A stretch of 64,000 nucleotides of DNA from Bacillus sp. SA1-12 (lineage in GTDB: Bacteria; Bacillota; Bacilli; Bacillales; Bacillaceae): the NCBI RefSeq assembly GCF_000981385.1, contig NZ_LATZ01000007.1, positions 1 through 64,000 on the forward strand. Reading direction: 5' to 3'. The position numbers and the translations under genes were made by a program. Shown here in pieces: positions 17,396-26,851 of this stretch. Every line of letters begins with the position of its first letter. Within the stretch, counting starts at the first letter, position 1. The notes under the pieces are model-generated. The model was given only the letters and a program-made list of their open reading frames with translations, ran no database searches and was not told the DNA's origin.

Positions 17396-17441
17396 AAGTC
17401 TCACTTTATAAATCGAAATTCATTGACGGGGGTACAGACAC

Positions 17442-18608
17442 ATGTTTATGTTTGAAAAACCGCTTGGTATGGTTGATACATTACCAGCTTTATATGAAAT
17501 AAAAAAGAAGACTCGGCAAGCGATGACAAATGTCATTGAACAATGGGGATTTCAGTTTATTGAAACACCAACACTTGAATACTATGAAACCGTTGGCGTT
17601 CAATCGGCCATTCTGGATCAGCAGCTTTTTAAATTATTAGATCAGCAAGGACATACATTGGTGCTTAGACCGGATATGACAGCACCGATTGCCCGTGTTG
17701 CAGCATCTAAATTATATAATAATCTTTATCCATTACGTTTGGCGTACTCGGCAAATGTGTTTCGCGCCCAGCAGCGTGAAGGCGGACGCCCTGCCGAGTT
17801 TGAGCAGGTCGGCGTGGAATTAATCGGGGACGGCACAACAAGCGCAGATGCAGAAGTGATTGCCTTAATGGTTGCTTCACTAAAGGAAGCCGGACTTGAG
17901 AATTTTAAAATCGCAATTGGACATATTGGCTATGCAAATGCCTTGTTTAAAGAAGTATTAGGCAATCAGGAACGTGCTGATGTGTTAAGACGCTTCTTAT
18001 ATGAAAAAAATTATGTCGGCTATAAAGAGCATGTAAAGGGACTGCCGCTTTCATCAATTGATAAAGAGCGCTTATTCACCTTGCTGACACTTCGCGGCGG
18101 CATTGATAAAGCGAGCGAAGCAAGAGATCTTATTTCATCTGAAGAGGGCCGTGACTCGCTTGAGGAAATCAGTCAGCTTTGGTCAACACTTGAAGCATTT
18201 AATGTGACGGATTATTTAAAGCTTGATTTAAATATTGTCAGTCATATGAGCTATTATACGGGGATTTTATTTGAGGTATATGCAGATAATGTCGGCTTCC
18301 CGATTGGAAATGGCGGCAGATATGATCATCTGTTTGAAAAATTCAATCGTGCAGCACCGGCGACAGGCTTCGGCTTAAGACTTGACCGGTTAATCGAAGC
18401 ACTAAAAACAACGGAAGAGCAAAAGCTGCAATGTGTGATCTATAGTCAGGAACGCCGTGCAGAAGCGATTGCCTATGCAGCAGAGCTCCGTATGAGCAAG
18501 AAGCGGGTCGTGATGCAGGATATTAGCGGAATTAAGGATGTAGATGCTTTTACAAAGCAATTTATTGAGGTTGACTATTTTATCGGTTCAAGAAAGGAGG
18601 AGCTGTAG
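17442..18608 (+). CDS. hisZ: ATP phosphoribosyltransferase regulatory subunit HisZ
   Basis: A 388-residue HisRS-like protein without tRNA charging activity. It forms a complex with short HisG and carries the histidine feedback site of the first step of histidine synthesis. It has the class II core (LRPDMTAPIARV about residues 75-86; QVGVELIGDGT; GNGGRYDHLFEKF around 285-297) and lacks a full C-terminal anticodon domain. GGGGGTACAG lies before the ATG. It is the first gene of the operon; hisG starts directly after its stop codon with AAAGGAGG inside the hisZ end. Confidence 0.95.
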   Translation: MFMFEKPLGMVDTLPALYEIKKKTRQAMTNVIEQWGFQFIETPTLEYYETVGVQSAILDQQLFKLLDQQGHTLVLRPDMTAPIARVAASKLYNNLYPLRLAYSANVFRAQQREGGRPAEFEQVGVELIGDGTTSADAEVIALMVASLKEAGLENFKIAIGHIGYANALFKEVLGNQERADVLRRFLYEKNYVGYKEHVKGLPLSSIDKERLFTLLTLRGGIDKASEARDLISSEEGRDSLEEISQLWSTLEAFNVTDYLKLDLNIVSHMSYYTGILFEVYADNVGFPIGNGGRYDHLFEKFNRAAPATGFGLRLDRLIEALKTTEEQKLQCVIYSQERRAEAIAYAAELRMSKKRVVMQDISGIKDVDAFTKQFIEVDYFIGSRKEEL

Positions 18609-19238
18609 GTGACAAATGTATTAACCATTGCGATGCCAAAAGGGAGAATTTTTGAGGAAGCAGTCGAAATGCTTCGCAAAGCCGAATACCAGCTCCCGCC
18701 TGAATTTGACGAATCAAGAAAACTCATTATCGATGTGCTAAACGAAAACATCCGGTTTATTTTAGCAAAACCAATGGATGTTGTAACCTATGTTGAGCAT
18801 GGCGTGGCTGATGTCGGAATCGCCGGCAAGGATGTTATGCTTGAAGAGGAAGGCGATGTTTATGAGGTTTTGGATTTAAACATCAGTGAATGCTATTTAG
18901 CTGTTGCCGGGCTGCCAAATGCAAAGCTTGACGATGTCGCTCCTAAAGTAGCAACAAAATATCCAAAGGTGGCGTCAAGCTATTTTCGTGAGCAAGGGGA
19001 GCAAGTCGAAATCATTAAGTTAAATGGTTCGATTGAGCTTGCTCCATTAATTGGTTTAGCGGACCGCATTGTTGATATTGTCTCAACAGGCAGAACATTA
19101 AAGGAAAACGGGTTAATTGAGCTTGAGCGGATTTGTGATATTACATCCCGCCTCATTGTCAATCCTGTCAGCTACCGTATGAAGGATGAGCAAATTGATG
19201 AGCTTGTCGAGCGGTTATCGAAAGTAATTGGGGGGTAA
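18609..19238 (+). CDS. hisG: ATP phosphoribosyltransferase, short form HisG
   Basis: A 209-residue catalytic subunit joining ATP and PRPP to phosphoribosyl-ATP, the first step of histidine synthesis. It has [14 protein letters not shown] at the N-terminus, [12 protein letters not shown] (about 67-78) and the PRPP-binding loop [13 protein letters not shown] (about 155-170). The roughly 210-residue length, without the C-terminal regulatory domain of long HisG, means it needs HisZ, which is encoded just upstream. GTG start directly abutting hisZ. Confidence 0.96.
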   Translation: MTNVLTIAMPKGRIFEEAVEMLRKAEYQLPPEFDESRKLIIDVLNENIRFILAKPMDVVTYVEHGVADVGIAGKDVMLEEEGDVYEVLDLNISECYLAVAGLPNAKLDDVAPKVATKYPKVASSYFREQGEQVEIIKLNGSIELAPLIGLADRIVDIVSTGRTLKENGLIELERICDITSRLIVNPVSYRMKDEQIDELVERLSKVIGG

Positions 19239-19242
19239 AGGG

Positions 19243-20511
19243 ATGAAAATTACTCGGATTACGGATGAAAAAGTATCATTAAGACGGTCGATTGATACTG
19301 GGACGGAAGAACAGCGTAAGGTCGTGCAATTCATAATATCTGCTGTTCGCGAACAAGGAGACAAGGCGCTTTTTTCTTATACGGAAACCTTTGATAAGGT
19401 TGCCTTATCCAGCCTAAAGGTGACGGAAGATGAATTTGCAGCTGCTTATCATGAGCTTGATCAAGAATTAGTTGAGATTATCCGTGAAGCAGCTGCAAAC
19501 ATTCGCTCCTTTCATGAAAAGCAAAAACGGGAGTCGTGGTTCAGCTACAATGATGAAGGGACGATGCTTGGGCAAAAGATTACGCCATTGGATGCGGTTG
19601 GTGTCTATGTACCGGGCGGAACAGCTGCCTACCCTTCGTCTGTGCTCATGAATGTCATTCCGGCCCAGGTTGCAGGTGTAAAACGGATAGTCCTGGTATC
19701 ACCGCCAAACCAACAAGGCACGCTGCCTGCAGGTGTACTGGTTGCGGCAAAAGAGCTGGGCATTACAGAACTCTATAAAGTAGGCGGAGCGCAGGCGATT
19801 GCAGCCCTTGCTTATGGAACAGAGACGATTGCAGCGGTTGATAAAATCATGGGCCCGGGGAACATCTATGTGGCCTTAGCAAAACGCGAGGTATTCGGAA
19901 TTGTTGATATCGATATGATTGCCGGACCTAGTGAAATCGTTGTATTAAGTGATGAAACAGCGCGGGCAAATGAAATTGCAGCTGATTTATTGTCTCAAGC
20001 AGAGCATGACAAAAACTCATCAAGCATTCTTGTCACAACCTCAATGGAACAAGCAGAGGCAGTGAAAGCTGAGGTAGAAAAACAGGCAGCTGCCCTGCCG
20101 CGTAAGGAAATTGCCGAGGCGTCCATTAAAACGTTCGGACATATTTATGTTGCAGAAAATCTGGAAACGGCGATTGCGGTTGTCAATGAACTGGCACCAG
20201 AGCATCTTGAAGTGTTAACCGAAAATCCTTTCGCGATCCTGAATGACTTGAAGCACGCAGGGGCAATATTCCTTGGCCGCTATAGCTCTGAGCCTGTCGG
20301 CGATTACTTCGCAGGTCCTAACCATGTACTGCCGACAAATGGAACAGCACGCTTTTCAAGTCCGTTAAATGTTGATGATTTCGTGAAAAAATCAAGCATT
20401 ATCTCATACAGTGAAAAAGCGTTTTATAACAATTATGCAAAAATCGCAAAGCTAGCGAGATTAGAGGGATTAGAAGCCCACGCCCGCGCGCTTGAGGCAC
20501 GATTAAAATAA
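19243..20511 (+). CDS. hisD: Histidinol dehydrogenase
   Basis: A 422-residue zinc enzyme carrying out the last two oxidations from L-histidinol to histidine with NAD+. It has [21 protein letters not shown] (about 120-140), [17 protein letters not shown] (about 202-218), the DMIAGPSEI motif and zinc-ligand region LLSQAEHD, and [12 protein letters not shown] near the C-terminus. The ATG at 19243 sits five bases past the hisG stop with GGGGGTAAAGGG as ribosome-binding site; a longer frame from 19228 lies within hisG. Full length. Confidence 0.96.
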   Translation: MKITRITDEKVSLRRSIDTGTEEQRKVVQFIISAVREQGDKALFSYTETFDKVALSSLKVTEDEFAAAYHELDQELVEIIREAAANIRSFHEKQKRESWFSYNDEGTMLGQKITPLDAVGVYVPGGTAAYPSSVLMNVIPAQVAGVKRIVLVSPPNQQGTLPAGVLVAAKELGITELYKVGGAQAIAALAYGTETIAAVDKIMGPGNIYVALAKREVFGIVDIDMIAGPSEIVVLSDETARANEIAADLLSQAEHDKNSSSILVTTSMEQAEAVKAEVEKQAAALPRKEIAEASIKTFGHIYVAENLETAIAVVNELAPEHLEVLTENPFAILNDLKHAGAIFLGRYSSEPVGDYFAGPNHVLPTNGTARFSSPLNVDDFVKKSSIISYSEKAFYNNYAKIAKLARLEGLEAHARALEARLK

Positions 20512-20524
20512 GGGGGAATCACTG

Positions 20525-21115
20525 ATGACAAGAACGGCATCAATAGAACGAAACACGAAAGAAACGCAAATTTCCTTAGCCTTTAATGTGGACGGTACAG
20601 GACAGTCTTCACTTAAAACATCTGTCCCGTTTATGGATCATATGCTGGATCTTTTTACAAAGCACGGCCAATTTGATTTAACAGTAGAAGCAAACGGAGA
20701 TATTGAAATAGATGACCACCATACAACAGAGGACATTGGCATTTGTTTAGGTCAAGCCCTTCGTGAAGCATTAGGTGATAAGCGCGGTATAAAACGCTAC
20801 GGCAATGCATTTGTGCCAATGGATGAGGCGCTTGCCCAGGTTGTGGTTGATTTAAGCAACCGCCCGCATTTTGAATTAAAAGGAGATTTTCCAAGCAAGA
20901 GAGTCGGAACATTTGATACGGAAAATGTCCATGAGTTTTTATGGAAATTTGCCCTTGAAGCACGAATCAACCTCCATGTCATCATTCACTATGGACAAAA
21001 CACACACCATATGATCGAGGGGATTTTTAAAGCATTGGCAAGAGCTTTAGATGAAGCGACAATGATGGATCCACGTATTGAGGGGGTTCTTCCTTCAACG
21101 AAAGGAATGTTATAA
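20525..21115 (+). CDS. hisB: Imidazoleglycerol-phosphate dehydratase
   Basis: A 196-residue monofunctional dehydratase making imidazole-acetol phosphate. It has the paired metal-binding motifs DDHHTTED (about residues 63-70) and HHMIEG (about 162-167) and FMDHML near residue 38. There is no phosphatase domain; in Bacillaceae histidinol phosphatase is a separate HisK/HisJ protein, not found in this window. AAGGGGG precedes the ATG; two bases separate its stop codon from hisH. Confidence 0.96.
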   Translation: MTRTASIERNTKETQISLAFNVDGTGQSSLKTSVPFMDHMLDLFTKHGQFDLTVEANGDIEIDDHHTTEDIGICLGQALREALGDKRGIKRYGNAFVPMDEALAQVVVDLSNRPHFELKGDFPSKRVGTFDTENVHEFLWKFALEARINLHVIIHYGQNTHHMIEGIFKALARALDEATMMDPRIEGVLPSTKGML

Positions 21116-21116
21116 G

Positions 21117-21740
21117 ATGATTGCCATTATCGATTATGGAATGGGAAATTTATATAGTGTCTCAAAAGCGCTGGAACGGATGAATGTTGACTATATTCTT
21201 TCACCTGACCAAGCTGAGCTTGAAAAAGCGGATGGCTATATTCTACCAGGTGTAGGCGCCTTTAAAGATGCGATGTCGATTTTAAATGAAACAGGCTTAA
21301 CGGATTTTATTCAAAAAAGCGTTGCCGACGGCAAGCCGCTGTTAGGCATCTGCCTTGGGATGCAGCTGCTTTTTGAAGAAAGTGAAGAAAATGGACTTTC
21401 AGAGGGATTAGCCCTTTTACAAGGTAAGGTTGTTAGGATCCCTGAAACGGTTGGGGGAACAACCCTTAAGGTTCCGCACATGGGCTGGAATGAATTGCAG
21501 ATACAAAACGACAGCCCGTTGCTTCAGGATTTGTCAGGCGGTCATGCCTATTTTGTTCACTCCTATTATGTTGACACCGAAGAGAAGGATGCGCTGTTAG
21601 CGACTGCAGACTATGGCGTCGATGTTCCCGCAGTAGTTGGGAAAGGCAATGTTTATGGCACCCAATTTCACCCTGAAAAAAGCAGTGAGCTAGGGCTGGC
21701 CATTCTGAAAAATTATATTAAGCTCGTGGAGGGAGAATGA
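21117..21740 (+). CDS. hisH: Imidazole glycerol phosphate synthase, glutaminase subunit HisH
   Basis: A 207-residue class I glutamine amidotransferase that passes ammonia to HisF. The nucleophile Cys is in [11 protein letters not shown] (about residue 79), and the His-Glu pair is in GTQFHPEKS near residue 184. The N-terminus [14 protein letters not shown] is typical. The ATG at 21117 follows the hisB stop with a single base between; AAAGGA lies upstream. It overlaps the next gene by four bases if that gene starts at 21737, or is followed after two bases if it starts at 21743. Confidence 0.95.
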   Translation: MIAIIDYGMGNLYSVSKALERMNVDYILSPDQAELEKADGYILPGVGAFKDAMSILNETGLTDFIQKSVADGKPLLGICLGMQLLFEESEENGLSEGLALLQGKVVRIPETVGGTTLKVPHMGWNELQIQNDSPLLQDLSGGHAYFVHSYYVDTEEKDALLATADYGVDVPAVVGKGNVYGTQFHPEKSSELGLAILKNYIKLVEGE

Positions 21741-21742
21741 AG

Positions 21743-22480
21743 ATGAGTCAATTTATCATTTATCCTGCAATCGATATGCGGGGCGGCAAATGCGTACGCC
21801 TGCTTCAAGGCGACTATAACAAAGAGACGGTCTATGGCGATTCTCCTTTTGACATGGCCAAGCAATTTGATGACCAAGGTGCCAGCTGGATCCATATGGT
21901 GGATTTAGATGGAGCGAAAGAAGGAAAGCTTGTCAATCACCAGCATGTGATTGATGCGGCACAGAAGCTTTCCGCAAAGATTCAAATCGGCGGCGGCATT
22001 CGCACCGAGGAAGATGTGGAATTCTATTTATCAAATGGTGTGGATCGCGTTATTTTAGGAAGTGCAGCCATCTCCAATCCAGATTTTGTGAAAAAAATGC
22101 TCAGCAAATATGGGGAAAAGATTGCGATTGGCATTGATGCGAAGGATGGTTATGTGTCAACAGAGGGCTGGTTAAATACGTCCAATGTAAAAGCAACAGA
22201 TCTTGGCAAAGAGCTTGCGAACGCTGGTGCGGAAGTGTTTATTTTTACAGATATTGCGACTGATGGCATGCTGTCAGGACCGAATGTTGAGGCGATTGTT
22301 GAAATGGCTAAGGCAACAAATAAGCAAGTGATTGCTTCTGGCGGTGTCAGCTCTTTAAAGGATTTAGAAACCCTTTCTGAATACGAACAAGCAGGTGTAT
22401 CAGGTGCGATTGTCGGCAAAGCGCTCTATACAAATCAATTTAGTCTGTCTGAGGCATTGAAGGTAGGAAAACAATCGTGA
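21743..22480 (+). CDS. hisA: ProFAR isomerase HisA
   Basis: A 245-residue (beta/alpha)8-barrel that isomerises ProFAR to PRFAR. Asp in [15 protein letters not shown] (about residue 10) and [14 protein letters not shown] (about 165-178) are the catalytic and phosphate-binding stretches. The ATG at 21743 is preferred: it is nine bases after GGAGGG (21728-21733), while the ATG at 21737 is only three. Its end overlaps the hisF start by four bases (GTGA). Confidence 0.95.
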   Translation: MSQFIIYPAIDMRGGKCVRLLQGDYNKETVYGDSPFDMAKQFDDQGASWIHMVDLDGAKEGKLVNHQHVIDAAQKLSAKIQIGGGIRTEEDVEFYLSNGVDRVILGSAAISNPDFVKKMLSKYGEKIAIGIDAKDGYVSTEGWLNTSNVKATDLGKELANAGAEVFIFTDIATDGMLSGPNVEAIVEMAKATNKQVIASGGVSSLKDLETLSEYEQAGVSGAIVGKALYTNQFSLSEALKVGKQS

Positions 22481-23235
22481 TTACAAAGCGCATTATTCCA
22501 TGCTTAGATGTAAAAGAAGGACGAGTGGTAAAAGGGATTCAATTCCTAGGATTAAGGGATGCCGGTGACCCGGTCGAATTGGCGAAATTTTATGATGAAG
22601 AAGGCGCAGATGAGCTTGTGTTCCTTGATATCTCTGCTTCACATGAAGGACGGAAAACCATGGTTGACGTTGTTGAGCAGGTAGCTGCCCAGCTTGCCAT
22701 CCCATTTACCGTCGGCGGCGGGATCAATTCTCTTGAAGACATGAAACGAATTCTTCGAGCAGGGGCAGATAAAGTATCGTTAAATACAGCTGCCTTGCTG
22801 AATCCAGATCTGATCACAGAAGGTGCCAGCTTTTTCGGTTCTCAATGTATTGTTGTAGCTATTGACGCAAAATATGATGAACAATTAGGCAGCTGGCGCG
22901 TGTACACACATGGCGGCAGAAATGCAACCGAATGGGAAGTAGTTAAGTGGGCACAGGAGGCAGTAAAACGCGGTGCCGGTGAAATCCTGTTAACAAGCAT
23001 GGACAGTGACGGTGAGAAAAACGGCTTTAATCTTGCTTTAAACAAAGCTGTAAGTGAAGCAGTATCTGTTCCGGTTATTGCCTCAGGCGGCGCCGGGAAT
23101 GCTGAACACTTTTTGCATGCATTCCAAGAAGGAAAAGCAGATGCAGCGTTAGCAGCGTCGATTTTCCATTATAAAGAAACATCTGTAAAGGAAGTTAAAG
23201 CTCATTTAGAAAACCAGGGGGTGAATGTACGATGA
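22477..23235 (+). CDS. hisF: Imidazole glycerol phosphate synthase, cyclase subunit HisF
   Basis: A 252-residue (beta/alpha)8-barrel that closes the imidazole ring with ammonia from HisH, giving IGP and AICAR. Catalytic Asp residues lie in [15 protein letters not shown] (about residue 11) and [15 protein letters not shown] (about residue 130). The Lys/Asp tunnel-gate stretch is conserved. GTG start overlapping hisA by four bases, so translation is coupled; its end overlaps hisIE the same way. Confidence 0.96.
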   Translation: MITKRIIPCLDVKEGRVVKGIQFLGLRDAGDPVELAKFYDEEGADELVFLDISASHEGRKTMVDVVEQVAAQLAIPFTVGGGINSLEDMKRILRAGADKVSLNTAALLNPDLITEGASFFGSQCIVVAIDAKYDEQLGSWRVYTHGGRNATEWEVVKWAQEAVKRGAGEILLTSMDSDGEKNGFNLALNKAVSEAVSVPVIASGGAGNAEHFLHAFQEGKADAALAASIFHYKETSVKEVKAHLENQGVNVR

Positions 23236-23864
23236 TCGAATCGATTAAATTTGACCAGAACGGACTAGTTCCAGCAATCGTACAAGATGCGGCAAGCAAA
23301 GAAGTACTAACATTGGCTTATATGAATGAGGACTCGTTAAAAAAGACAATTGAAACAAAGGAAACATGGTTTTACAGCCGTTCCCGACAAGAGCTGTGGC
23401 ATAAAGGCGGCACATCAGGAAACATCCAAAAGGTCGTGGAAATGAGATACGATTGCGACCAGGATGCCATCTTGATTCTTGTACAGCCAGCGGGCCCTGC
23501 CTGCCATACAGGGGCATATACATGCTTTAGCGAAACGATCGATAAACAGGAAGTCGTAGGCGTAACACAAGACCGTTTCCAAATTCTCAATACCCTGGAA
23601 AAGCTTATTGCTGAACGTGAAAACGAGCTTCCAGAAGGTTCATATACTACCTATCTATTTACCGAAGGTGTCGATAAGATTCTTAAAAAGGTAGGCGAAG
23701 AAGCAGCAGAAGTAATCATCGCTTCTAAAAATAGAGACCATGAGGAACTCAAATGGGAAGTTGCCGATTTACTGTTCCATTTGATGGTCCTATTAAGAGA
23801 GCAGAAGCTTCCGTTAGATGAAGTGTTGAAGGTGTTAGAGAAGCGGCATGTTACAAAAGAATAG
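23232..23864 (+). CDS. hisI: Bifunctional PRA-CH/PRA-PH enzyme HisIE
   Basis: A 210-residue fusion. Residues 1 to about 105 are phosphoribosyl-AMP cyclohydrolase with its zinc site ([34 protein letters not shown]). Residues about 115-210 are phosphoribosyl-ATP pyrophosphatase ([20 protein letters not shown], with the MazG-like acidic helix [16 protein letters not shown]). It carries out steps two and three of the pathway. Last gene of the operon, followed by a terminator. Confidence 0.96.
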   Translation: MIESIKFDQNGLVPAIVQDAASKEVLTLAYMNEDSLKKTIETKETWFYSRSRQELWHKGGTSGNIQKVVEMRYDCDQDAILILVQPAGPACHTGAYTCFSETIDKQEVVGVTQDRFQILNTLEKLIAERENELPEGSYTTYLFTEGVDKILKKVGEEAAEVIIASKNRDHEELKWEVADLLFHLMVLLREQKLPLDEVLKVLEKRHVTKE

Positions 23865-23874
23865 AAATAGTGAG

Positions 23875-23906
23875 AAAAGGCTCAGGTTACATTGGGCCTT
23901 TTTTTG
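23875..23906 (+). terminator. Terminator of the his operon
   Basis: AAAGGC (23876-23881) pairs with GGCCTTT-side bases ending at 23901, followed by a run of seven Ts. Confidence 0.8.
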
Positions 23907-24028
23907 CGGCCATATCCTTAAATAGAGAAGGGAAACAAGATTATTTTATAGCAATGAACTTTATTGAATAAAGTGGCGCTTTTTTTCAAAGGGAGTCAAG
24001 CTAAGGGGGAGTACTATACATGCAGACT

Positions 24029-24967
24029 TTAGCTTGACTTATATACTACTTGTCCTGTTTGGGAAACATCGTAATCTCCCAGAGCTTGAATTTCCTCCTT
24101 TAAAGAAGCTGTACGTAAGATACCTTCTACTATTTCAATGATTTCCTGATTTTGTTGATTATTGATCATAACTAAGTCATATCTTTCGGTAATTAAAGGG
24201 ATAAAATCAAGACCTACCATTTTTGCAACTTTTTCAATTCCTATTCCTACATCTGCTTTTCCGGAAACAATAGAGGACGCGACACTTAAATGACTTGTTT
24301 CTATATTTTCATACCCTAAAATCTCCGAATGTGGTATGTGATTGATTCTTAATTGTTCCTCAAGCAGTATTCTTGCTCCAGAACCTATTTCACGATTCAT
24401 TAAACGAATATTCTTCTTTTTTAAATCATTCCACGTAGTGATGTGTTGCGGATTTCCTTTTTGTACCATGAAGCCTGCTTTTCGAGACACTAAATTAAGA
24501 ATAGTATATTGAAAACCAATTAAAATCTTTCTAACAAAAGGAACATTATACTCTCCTGTATCACCATCAAACATATGTAAACTTACAATATCACACTCGC
24601 CTTTATACATTGACAGGAGACTGTTTAAACTTCCCTCATAAGTTCTTAATGCCTTATAATTTCCCTTCTTTTCTATATGTTTCCCCAGTATATCTAATAC
24701 CATATCTTGGCCGCTTATTAATATATGTTGGTTGTTTTCTTTTTGATGTTTTTGTTTATTATTAGTAGAAGAAGGGTGTCGTCCGGCAAGATGCACTGCT
24801 TGTTTTCCGCTTATAAATGAATCTAAATCTTTTGCATTGACTCTCATTTGCCTGCCGACTTTAAATGAAGGAATTTTCCCTTTTTTTATCAAGTCATAAA
24901 CAGTTAATTTAGATACTTTTAATAAGGTAGCTACTTCTTCAACGGTATATGAAATTTCATTGTTCAT
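24029..24967 (-). CDS. yvgK: Molybdate-responsive regulator: excisionase-type HTH plus PBP-like domain (YvgK type)
   Basis: A 312-residue regulator. The N-terminal helix-turn-helix (about 5-55: YTVEEVATLLKVSKLTVYDLIKKGKIPSFKVGRQ) is of the excisionase/MerR-like type. Residues about 80-300 form a periplasmic-binding-protein-like domain (LISGQDMVLDILGKHIE; LMNREIGSGARILLEEQL; ASSIVSGKADVGIG) as in molybdate sensors. It is divergent from modA, the order seen for B. subtilis yvgK-yvgL-yvgM. It probably senses molybdate or tungstate through the binding-protein domain and controls the transporter. AAAAGGAGG precedes the ATG. Confidence 0.85.
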   Translation of the reverse strand: MNNEISYTVEEVATLLKVSKLTVYDLIKKGKIPSFKVGRQMRVNAKDLDSFISGKQAVHLAGRHPSSTNNKQKHQKENNQHILISGQDMVLDILGKHIEKKGNYKALRTYEGSLNSLLSMYKGECDIVSLHMFDGDTGEYNVPFVRKILIGFQYTILNLVSRKAGFMVQKGNPQHITTWNDLKKKNIRLMNREIGSGARILLEEQLRINHIPHSEILGYENIETSHLSVASSIVSGKADVGIGIEKVAKMVGLDFIPLITERYDLVMINNQQNQEIIEIVEGILRTASLKEEIQALGDYDVSQTGQVVYKSS

Positions 24968-25056
24968 AATAAACCTCCTTTTGATTTATTGTAACGATAA
25001 CTTCTTGATAAGAAAACAAGTATAAAACGTATGTGAAAAAATCTGACAATAATATA

Positions 25057-25104
25057 TTATAATTAGTTATAATTAATTATATTTAGTTATATCTAATTAT
25101 ACTG
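25057..25104. repeat. 10-bp direct repeat array, likely YvgK operator
   Basis: Four and a half tandem copies of TTATAWYTAR start at 25057, 25067, 25077, 25087 and 25097. The period is close to one DNA helical turn, so all copies face the same side. The array ends 24 bases before the modA start codon, in the divergent yvgK-modA region. Confidence 0.65.
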
Positions 25105-25127
25105 TTTGTAGAGAGAAAGGGATATTA

Positions 25128-25931
25128 ATGAAAAGATTATATTTTTTGATGCCCATATTCATCTTACTGCTGTTTGTAACTGCCTGTAACGCTGCTGGAC
25201 AAGTAATAGAAGAAACACAAGAAAACAAACATGAGCAAACTGAAATAACCGTCTCTGCAGCAGCGAGTTTAACCGATGCTTTAAATAAAATTAAAATGGC
25301 TTTTGAAAAAGAGCATCCTAACATTGAAGTTACCTATAACTTTGGGAGTTCTGGAACACTGCAACAACAGATTATGCAGGGTGCACCAGCGGATCTATTT
25401 TTCTCAGCTGCAGAGGATAAGTTTGATGAACTAGTGAATAAAGGGTACATTGACCGAGAAAATGGGGTTGATTTAGTTGGAAATAAAATCGTTTTAGTAA
25501 CCCCTAAAGAAAGTAAGAAGGGGATTGAATCATTTAGTGATTTAAATGATAAAGCGCAAAAAATAGCGATCGGGACCCCAGAAACAGTACCAGCTGGAAA
25601 ATATGCAAAAGAAATGCTGGAAAACATTGATGAGTGGGAAAATGTTAAGAATAAAATGGTCTTTGCTAAGGATGTAAGGCAAGTATTGACATATGTAGAA
25701 ACAGGGAATGTAGATGCAGGTATTGTGTATAATACCGATGCACTGATTTCTTCAAAAATAAATGTTCTGGCATCGGCAGAAGAAGGTACACACACACCAA
25801 TTATTTATCCATTAGGTATGATTAATGAGAGTAAAAACCTAGAAGAAGCAAAAGAATTCTTTGAATATATGCAATCTGATGCAGCTTTAACCATTCTAAA
25901 GGAATATGGATTTTCAAACCTCTTAAAATGA
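25128..25931 (+). CDS. modA: Molybdate-binding lipoprotein ModA
   Basis: A 267-residue extracellular binding protein of a molybdate ABC importer. It has a lipoprotein signal: a hydrophobic stretch followed by lipobox FVTAC with Cys20. The oxyanion-binding pattern is clear: ITVSAAASLTDAL (about 38-50), FNFGSSGTL-like NFGSSGTLQQQI (about 68-79), GAPADLFFSA (about 82-91), and GNVDAGIVYNTDA near residue 197. AGAAAGGGAT precedes the ATG. It overlaps modB by four bases. Corresponds to B. subtilis YvgL. Confidence 0.93.
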   Translation: MKRLYFLMPIFILLLFVTACNAAGQVIEETQENKHEQTEITVSAAASLTDALNKIKMAFEKEHPNIEVTYNFGSSGTLQQQIMQGAPADLFFSAAEDKFDELVNKGYIDRENGVDLVGNKIVLVTPKESKKGIESFSDLNDKAQKIAIGTPETVPAGKYAKEMLENIDEWENVKNKMVFAKDVRQVLTYVETGNVDAGIVYNTDALISSKINVLASAEEGTHTPIIYPLGMINESKNLEEAKEFFEYMQSDAALTILKEYGFSNLLK

Positions 25932-26596
25932 CATTTAATGATAACTTTTGGTCTCCAATTCAACTTTCTTTAGAAATTGCTTCTTTCTCACTCTTAATTG
26001 TATTAATAGTTGGTGTGCTAACTGCAAGAATATTGGCTAATAGAACCTTTAAAGGAAAATCGATGATAGATACCGTTTTGCTTTTACCATTAGTTTTACC
26101 TCCTTCAGTGGTGGGATTTTTATTAATTGTGATATTTGGTAAGCAATCATTTGTAGGTCAATGGATTGAAACTCTATTTAATCAACCTCTTATCTTTACA
26201 TTTTGGGCTGCTGTCATCTCTGCGGTTGTTGTTGCTTTTCCATTAATGTATCAGTCGGCAATAACTGGATTTGAAACGATCGATAAAGAAATTGAAGATG
26301 CTTCAAGAGTTGATGGGGCTAACGAGATGAAGGTCTTTATGTTTATTTCTCTTCCGTTAGCTTCAAAAGCAATTATAACTGGAACGATTTTAAGCTTCGC
26401 AAGGGGACTTGGTGAATTCGGAGCTACTCTCATGTTTGCAGGAAATATACCTGGGGTAACCCAAACGATACCGACTGCCATCTATGTAGCTATGGACTCG
26501 GGAAATATGGCTTTAGCTTGGTCTTGGGTAGTTGTCATTTTAATCATCTCTTTTACGATGTTATTTTTAATGAATGTTATCAAAAAACGTTACTAA
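25928..26596 (+). CDS. modB: Molybdate ABC transporter permease ModB
   Basis: A 222-residue membrane permease with five to six transmembrane helices and the EAA-loop EDASRVDGANEMKVFMFISLPLA (about 120-142), which docks the ATPase. PSVVGFLL and LGEFGATLMFAGN are typical of ModB. ATGA overlap with modA. No modC ATPase gene follows: a terminator does. The same lack is known for B. subtilis yvgLM, so an ATPase encoded elsewhere must serve it. Confidence 0.93.
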   Translation: MTFNDNFWSPIQLSLEIASFSLLIVLIVGVLTARILANRTFKGKSMIDTVLLLPLVLPPSVVGFLLIVIFGKQSFVGQWIETLFNQPLIFTFWAAVISAVVVAFPLMYQSAITGFETIDKEIEDASRVDGANEMKVFMFISLPLASKAIITGTILSFARGLGEFGATLMFAGNIPGVTQTIPTAIYVAMDSGNMALAWSWVVVILIISFTMLFLMNVIKKRY

Positions 26597-26613
26597 ACAA
26601 GCAGGTGCTAATT

Positions 26614-26646
26614 AAAAAAGAGAGATGTATGACAGCTCTCTTTTTT
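26614..26646 (+). terminator. Terminator after modB
   Basis: AAAAAAGAGAG pairs with CTCTCTTTTTT over 11 bp; T run included. It closes the modAB transcript. Confidence 0.85.
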
Positions 26647-26851
26647 AGTTTAATCTATAGATGATAAATGGGATTAGATTATCCGGATAAAACATCCTAT
26701 TTAGTTCTTTTCAAAATTAATTGATTAAAGCCATAAATGAAGCAGATTGTGAAATGAGTTTTAAGTAATCGATTTAGATGGGTGTTGGTTATAATAATTG
26801 GTATGAATGTATGTTGAAGAAAAAAATATGATCCATATTGGAGTATAACAA

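Noticed and set aside
17230..17441. T-box riboswitch for the his operon
   Set aside because: I looked for the GGTGGTACCGCG core and a His specifier and found neither.
20655..20985. Long minus-strand frames inside his genes
   Set aside because: Shadows of hisB and neighbours; no family likeness and no ribosome-binding sites.
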